From: Porphyromonadaceae bacterium UBA7332
Lineage (GTDB): Bacteria > Bacteroidota > Bacteroidia > Bacteroidales > UBA7332
Direction: 5' to 3'
Assembly (NCBI GenBank): GCA_002471225.1
Contig: DKPO01000003.1
Location: 3,650-14,157, forward strand
DNA length: 10,508 bases
The position numbers and the translations under genes are program-made. This document shows positions 7,503 to 10,508 of this stretch, piece after piece. The notes beneath the pieces are model-generated. The model ran no database searches and was not told the DNA's origin. It was given only the letters and a program-made list of their open reading frames with translations. Within the stretch, counting starts at the first letter, position 1, and every line of letters starts with the position of its first letter.

Positions 7503-8513
7503 TTATAAATCATCTAAGTTGATCCGGATTAAATTGAATTCCGGATCTGCATTGATAGCATAAATCATATTATCAGAAAAATCACCCCCCACTCGTAGCA
7601 AAGGAGTTTTCATGTTAACAATCTTCTGCAATTCACCCTCGTATGAGTAAAGGAATAATGTTTGAGGAAGCTTCGTCAAATCTCGTCCCATTGCAGTGGT
7701 TTTATCATATTTAGTATCACGCTCAATTCTGACAATATAATCTTTAGTAGCGGTAGTATTAACAGGTCCCTTTGGTGTATCTTCCGAAAAAACCAGCTTA
7801 TCATTAACTACATCAAAATCAAAGTCTCCAATTACTTCTTTCTCCAATTCAAATAAGCCATCCTTTCTTAATTTATAAAATGAAAAAGAAGGAAAATCAA
7901 TTGTAGAATAAATTAAAAGTTGCCGATCCGGACTATAAAGCAAAACACCCTGAAAGCAACTATACCCATTAGTTATTGTAGATGGAAGACTTAGAGGTCG
8001 CTTACCGAATCTCAATACATCTTCATTGATTTCAAGAGCCAGTGGTATATCCTCGTCTGGTTGCAGTGCAACTATCTTTTCAGGGGTAATCATCAATTTG
8101 TTATTAATTATCTTGGCTTTAGATGGCTTCAGCATCCTTAAATCAAAAGATTTGTCAACCATTGAAACAATCCCCTGTCTTGCAGAATTCAGGTCATAGA
8201 TAAATAAGTTACCATCTCCCGTTCGACTAACTTTTGGGGTAGTAAACTCCATAGGTCCTTGACCGATAGACCCTAATTTGGTTTCTTGCTTCGTTTTTGT
8301 ATCAATTATATGCAGAAAGTTATCTGATGTAAATGGATCAATCCATATCGCATGATGGTCAAATTTAAAAATATTGCCTGGCAGCCGTGTATAAATACTA
8401 TCGTAAACAGTCTCATAACTTAATTCTATACGAGCCACACTCTTAGCTTTCTGATCTTTGCAGCCTATTAAGAAGCTACTCAAAGCAATAATTACACTAA
8501 TAAAATTTTTCAT
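7503..8513 (-). CDS. TolB-like six-bladed beta-propeller lipoprotein, tandem paralog 2 of 3
   Basis: A 336-residue protein from the ATG at 8513. An in-frame ATG at 8585 would add 24 residues without signal character and overlap the upstream gene. The inner start gives MKNFISVIIALSSFLIGC (Cys18), aligned exactly with both sisters and of the same length, so it is chosen. It has GSIGQGPMEF at 81-90, MITPEKIVALQP, RFGKRPL, FPSFSFYKLRK and the family C-terminus ending NADPEFNLIRINLDDL. In the C-terminal block it differs from the outer copies at about 16 of 237 bases, so it did not take part in the exchange that made those two identical. Its central blades are closer to the 9585 gene in some stretches (QGPMEFTTP, SFxLxML) and to the 7440 gene in others (CFQG, FPSFSFYKL), a patchwork consistent with past recombination. 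Its role is inferred to be like that of its sisters. Confidence 0.92.
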   Translation of the reverse strand: MKNFISVIIALSSFLIGCKDQKAKSVARIELSYETVYDSIYTRLPGNIFKFDHHAIWIDPFTSDNFLHIIDTKTKQETKLGSIGQGPMEFTTPKVSRTGDGNLFIYDLNSARQGIVSMVDKSFDLRMLKPSKAKIINNKLMITPEKIVALQPDEDIPLALEINEDVLRFGKRPLSLPSTITNGYSCFQGVLLYSPDRQLLIYSTIDFPSFSFYKLRKDGLFELEKEVIGDFDFDVVNDKLVFSEDTPKGPVNTTATKDYIVRIERDTKYDKTTAMGRDLTKLPQTLFLYSYEGELQKIVNMKTPLLRVGGDFSDNMIYAINADPEFNLIRINLDDL

Positions 8514-8574
8514 TGGTCTGTGTTTAAAGCGATACTTATTTATATACCTGTATTCAGGTAAATTGTCTGGTATT
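8514..8574 (-). promoter_or_regulatory. family leader with 6-bp hairpin
   Basis: This 61-bp spacer carries the shared leader: CCAGACAATTTACC, then TACCTG-AATA-CAGGTA on the minus strand (8545-8560, a perfect 6-bp inverted repeat), then AAATAAGTATCG (complement of 8530-8541) about 16 bases before the ATG. The same 12-mer occurs before the genes starting at 9585 and 620. Confidence 0.6.
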
Positions 8575-9585
8575 TTATAAATCATCTAAGTTGATACGGA
8601 TTAATTTGAATTCGGGATCTGCATTGATAGCATAAATCATATTATCAGAAAAGTCGCCTGCCACTCGTAGCAAAGGAGTTTTCATGTTAACAATCTTCTG
8701 CAATTCACCCTCGTATGAATAAAGGAATAATGTTTGAGGAAGCTTCGTAAAATCTCGTCCCTTTGCAGTGGTTTTATCGTATTTTTTATCACGCTCTATT
8801 TTGATAATATAATCTTTAGTAACAGTAAATCCTACTGCACTCCGCGCACTTGCATCGGATATTATCAATTTATCATCAGCGATCTGATAATCGATACCCT
8901 TGCTTTGTTCATTTTCTAATTCTGGCAGCCCATTTTTTCTTAGTTTATAAGACGTAAGAGCGGGATAATAAAGTGTTGAATATAATAATAGATTTTTTTT
9001 CGGACAAAAAGACAAGAAGCCTTGAAATTGAGAATAACTATTTGATATCTTTTGATTTATCGGAAGTGGCTGTTTTCCAAATCGTATTAAGCCTTCACTC
9101 GTTTCCAGAGCCAGTGGCATTTCTTCCTCTGGTTGCAGAACAACTATCTTGTCTGGTGTGATCATAACTTTCTCTGTAGCCATCTTACTTTTGGATGGAG
9201 GTAACATCTGTAATTCAAATGATCGATCAACGATTGAAAAAATCCCTTGTCTATCTGAATTACTGTCCCAAATAAACATATTCCCATCTTTAACAGCGCT
9301 AATATTGGGTGTTGTAAATTCCATAGGACCTTGTCCTATAGTACCAAACGTTCTCTCTTGTTTACTATTAGTATCAATTATATGAAGATAATCCTGTGAA
9401 GAGAACGGATCCAACCACACCACCAAATCATTAAACTTCAATAGATTACCAGGCATACGGGTAAAAATACTGTCATAAACGACTTCATAACCCAGCTCAG
9501 TTCGCTGAACTTCTTTAGCTTTCTGACTTTTGCACCCAATCAAGGAACAACTCAAAGCAATAATTACACTAATCAAATTTCTCAT
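8575..9585 (-). CDS. TolB-like six-bladed beta-propeller lipoprotein, tandem paralog 1 of 3 and first gene of the run
   Basis: A 336-residue protein with signal MRNLISVIIALSCSLIGC and Cys18. The mature chain has GTIGQGPMEF at 81-90, MITPDKIVVLQPEEEMPLALET, RFGKQPL and a central region with its own sequence (YSQFQGFLSFCPKKNLLLYS). It ends in the C-terminal block identical to that of the 7440 gene. It is the promoter-proximal gene: nothing lies upstream on this strand within the window, and the 5' flank holds the conserved leader plus a possible Bacteroides-type promoter at 9718-9749. The lipobox predicts a lipid-anchored envelope protein. The residues after Cys18 (KSQKAKE) lack a clear acidic surface-export signal, so outer-surface exposure is uncertain. 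No catalytic residues are recognised. Confidence 0.92.
   Translation of the reverse strand: MRNLISVIIALSCSLIGCKSQKAKEVQRTELGYEVVYDSIFTRMPGNLLKFNDLVVWLDPFSSQDYLHIIDTNSKQERTFGTIGQGPMEFTTPNISAVKDGNMFIWDSNSDRQGIFSIVDRSFELQMLPPSKSKMATEKVMITPDKIVVLQPEEEMPLALETSEGLIRFGKQPLPINQKISNSYSQFQGFLSFCPKKNLLLYSTLYYPALTSYKLRKNGLPELENEQSKGIDYQIADDKLIISDASARSAVGFTVTKDYIIKIERDKKYDKTTAKGRDFTKLPQTLFLYSYEGELQKIVNMKTPLLRVAGDFSDNMIYAINADPEFKLIRINLDDL
8584..8820 (-). repeat. 237-bp perfect direct repeat, copy 1 (partner 6439-6675)
   Basis: The partner of the block in the third paralog; every base matches. It encodes the last blades from TKDYIIKIERD to RINLD. Confidence 0.95.
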
Positions 9586-9600
9586 TGGTTTATGTTTTAA
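9452..9600 (-). repeat. 149-bp near-identical direct repeat around a start codon (partner 7307-7455)
   Basis: The partner block with four substitutions. It covers the start codon, signal sequence and residues up to TRMPG. Confidence 0.92.
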
Positions 9601-9650
9601 CCGATACTTATTTATACGCCTGTATTTAGGTAAATAGTCTGGTTTTCATC
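9586..9650 (-). promoter_or_regulatory. family leader, first copy
   Basis: The minus strand reads CCAGACTATTTACCTAAATA, then a weakened CCTAAATACAGG version of the hairpin seen at 8545-8560, then AAATAAGTATCG (complement of 9602-9613) and TTAAAACATAAACCA before the ATG. A nine-codon upstream frame MKMKTRLFT starts within it, but it is not kept in the other leaders. Confidence 0.55.
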
Positions 9651-9717
9651 TTCATGGTATTTATTAAATTAAATAATACTCTATCATTCGCTTCTGCTAT
9701 TTTCATTACCCGGATTA

Positions 9718-9749
9718 CAAACAAAACGGTTTATTTTTAATTATACAAC
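9718..9749 (-). promoter_or_regulatory. possible Bacteroides-type promoter for the propeller operon
   Basis: On the minus strand GTTG (9749-9746) and TTTGTTTG (9725-9718) are separated by 20 bases. The known Bacteroides consensus is TTTG, 19-21 bases, TAnnTTTG, so each half has one mismatch. It would give a leader of roughly 125 bases. The match is plausible in position but weak in this AT-rich sequence. Confidence 0.3.
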
Positions 9750-9814
9750 TTTTATTACGAAAGAAATATAATAATTACAAAGACACTTACTTACTAACAA
9801 AATTTGAAGTTTTA

Positions 9815-9898
9815 TTTGCAACCATCTGCAACCATTTGCAACAGCAGTAAACCCCTATCCACAAAGGGTTTCGGGAGGATGTTGCAAATGTTGCAGAT
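9815..9898. repeat. TGCAAC direct and inverted repeats forming a large stem-loop
   Basis: TGCAAC occurs at 9817, 9827 and 9837 with a 10-bp period (YTGCAACCAT units). Its complement GTTGCA lies at 9881 and 9890. ATCTGCAACCATTTGCAAC (9824-9842) pairs with GTTGCAAATGTTGCAGAT (9881-9898) over 18 pairs with one bulge. Inside the loop AAACCC (9849-9854) pairs with GGGTTT (9866-9871). The arrangement suggests a protein-binding array or a structured transcript end; no gene is associated with it in the window. Confidence 0.7.
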
Positions 9899-9960
9899 AA
9901 AACACACAAAAATTCTTTTGTAGTGAGAGATTAAAGAGAATCCGGAGATTGTCAAATTTG

Positions 9961-10023
9961 TACGGTGTATCTCTAAAAAGATACGCCGTTTCTTTTAAAA
10001 GATATACCGTATCTTTCGATAAT
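9961..10023 (+). repeat. three tandem 21-bp repeats
   Basis: Units at 9961-9981, 9982-10002 and 10003-10023 each start TAYnCCGT or TACGGTGT and carry TnTCTYTnnAAAAGA-like centres. Read on the plus strand they would give YGVSLKR, YAVSFKR and YTVSFDN, but no start codon or longer frame supports coding. Adjacent units are also mutually inverted: ACGGTGTATCT with AGATACGCCGT, and AAAGATA with TATCTTT, so local hairpins form. Confidence 0.7.
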
Positions 10024-10050
10024 ATATTTCAATTTTGCCTTATCTAATCA

Positions 10051-10072
10051 AATTTACATACGTATGTAAATT
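10051..10072. repeat. 22-bp perfect palindrome centred on TACGTA
   Basis: The 22 bases from 10051 to 10072 equal their own reverse complement; the core is TTTACATACGTATGTAAA. It overlaps the first unit of the 22-bp tandem repeat, so the two may form one protein-binding array. A dimeric DNA-binding protein site is the simplest reading. Confidence 0.85.
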
Positions 10073-10140
10073 ATTTTTGGTACGTATATAAAATACTTTA
10101 GATACCTATGTAAAATATTTTTCATACGTATCTAATTCCT
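10059..10140 (+). repeat. 22-bp iteron-like tandem repeat, about 3.7 copies
   Basis: Units begin at 10059, 10081, 10103 and 10125 at an exact 22-bp period, with core TACSTATNTAAAWTA followed by a T-rich tail. The last unit degenerates after TACGTATCTAA. Period, AT-richness and palindromic start resemble plasmid or phage origin iterons or an autoregulatory operator array; neither is proven here. Confidence 0.8.
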
Positions 10141-10165
10141 CACTAAAGAAATATTTTTACGATTT

Positions 10166-10362
10166 ATCCTACACATCCTACACACCAATCATAATAAGCA
10201 TAAAATCAGACATATAACATCTTAAACAGATCTTTGAATCTTACACTCATCCTTCACCATCCTACACCATCTTACACCCATCTTACACCCATCTTACACA
10301 CTTTACTAATTAAAAACCAAAGCATTAAAGTCTCTGTGAAGGATGTGAAGGAAGTGAAGGAT
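10166..10362. repeat. eleven copies of a 9-mer ATCYTWCAC in both orientations
   Basis: Direct copies lie at 10166, 10175, 10238, 10249, 10259, 10269, 10280 and 10291. Three tandem inverted copies (GTGAAGGAW) lie at 10336, 10345 and 10354. Spacing in the main cluster is 10-11 bp, close to one helical turn, which suits cooperative protein binding on one DNA face. The spacer 10301-10335 between the opposing groups is AT-rich. The inverted copies could be read as VKDVKEVKD, but no supported gene contains them. Confidence 0.8.
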
Positions 10363-10428
10363 AAAAAGAAGCTGTCTAACAAGCCAGGATCAAGTTAGTC
10401 GAAGTTACAGTTTATTACGACATAAATA

Positions 10429-10474
10429 AAAGTTCCATTTTAGACCGATAAATTCAGGTCTAAAATGGAACTTT
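10429..10474. terminator. strong bidirectional intrinsic terminator-like hairpin
   Basis: AAAGTTCCATTTTAGACC (10429-10446) pairs perfectly over 18 bp with 10457-10474 around a 10-base loop. Flanking T-rich tracts occur in both directions (CTTTATTAG on plus, CTTTTATTTATG on minus). It would stop transcription entering from either side. No gene end abuts it in the window, so it may insulate an element that begins near 10370 or beyond 10508. Confidence 0.7.
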
Positions 10475-10508
10475 ATTAGAAATACTTTGTGTGATTGATT
10501 TTTAAATG

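Larger units (their letters stand above)
9586..10508. other. gene-free, repeat-dense region
   Basis: No ORF with a signal sequence, domain or codon pattern of a real gene is seen on either strand across these 923 bases. The region is very AT-rich and holds, from left to right, the operon leader and possible promoter, the TGCAAC stem-loop, the 21-bp tandem repeat, the palindrome with 22-bp iterons, the 9-mer array and the 18-bp hairpin. The ATG at the last three bases (10506-10508) could start a plus-strand gene, which cannot be judged here. Similar stacked repeats ahead of replication or VirE-type primase modules of Bacteroides are recalled from memory only. Confidence 0.75.

Noticed and set aside
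8514..8585. Upstream start at 8585 for the middle paralog, adding 24 residues
   Set aside because: The extension has no signal character, overlaps the preceding gene, and is absent from the two aligned sisters; it is translated leader.
9627..9656. Nine-codon leader peptide MKMKTRLFT upstream of the first paralog
   Set aside because: It is not conserved in the leaders of the other two paralogs, so it is probably chance in a short AT-rich leader.
9961..10035. Short protein with YxVSxKR repeats
   Set aside because: The frame has no credible start and the pattern follows directly from a 21-bp DNA repeat; hairpin-forming complementarity explains it better.
10051..10362. CRISPR array
   Set aside because: The repeats are 9 or 22 bp, adjacent or closely spaced, without unique 30-40 bp spacers, and no cas gene is present.
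10336..10398. Small gene reading VKDVKEVKD from GTG at 10336
   Set aside because: It is just translated inverted repeat, about 20 codons long, with no upstream signal and a stop soon after the repeat ends.

Overview
The window looks like a Bacteroidales chromosome (Bacteroides, Parabacteroides or a close relative). The basis is low GC content, leaders without clear Shine-Dalgarno sites, and the gene families present. Nearly all the coding space is a one-directional run of nine genes on the minus strand. Eight encode lipoproteins of the six-bladed beta-propeller type found in gut Bacteroidota (BF3164/TolB-like and DUF5128-like). The ninth encodes a small secreted protein with a type I signal. 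These family calls come from recognisable motifs (lipobox cysteine, IPLE strand, G-x-GP-x-EF loop), not from a database search.

Layout in transcription order, right to left: three tandem paralogs of exactly 336 residues (9585-8575, 8513-7503, 7440-6430) separated by 61-62 bp leaders that resemble each other; a fourth, more divergent relative (6386-5394); a secreted non-propeller protein of unknown function (5335-4664); a BF3164-like propeller starting one base after its stop (4662-3601); a 266-bp gap with an 11-bp hairpin; two DUF5128-like propellers (3334-2132 and 2059-899); a 278-bp gap; and a BF3164-like propeller cut off by the left window edge (620-1). Close spacing from 9585 to 3601 suggests one transcript. 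The two larger gaps may hold further promoters or attenuators. No transporter, enzyme, regulator or peptide precursor gene is seen. The cluster is therefore a set of envelope-anchored binding or scaffold proteins whose partner must lie outside the window or act elsewhere.

The three 336-residue paralogs are mosaics. The outer two share a perfectly identical 237-bp block at the 3' end and a 149-bp block with four mismatches around the start codon, while the roughly 210 residues between have diverged to about half identity by eye. The middle copy differs from both at about 16 positions in the 237-bp block. This points to recent recombination or gene conversion between the outer copies, with the central blades diversified.

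The right-hand 0.9 kb (9586-10508) has no gene but carries at least four stacked repeat families: inverted TGCAAC repeats, a 21-bp tandem repeat, a 22-bp tandem repeat beginning in a 22-bp perfect palindrome, and eleven copies of a 9-mer ATCYTWCAC in both orientations. It ends with an 18-bp perfect hairpin that looks like a bidirectional terminator. It resembles the leader of a mobile or replication-linked module starting just beyond the window, which is inference.
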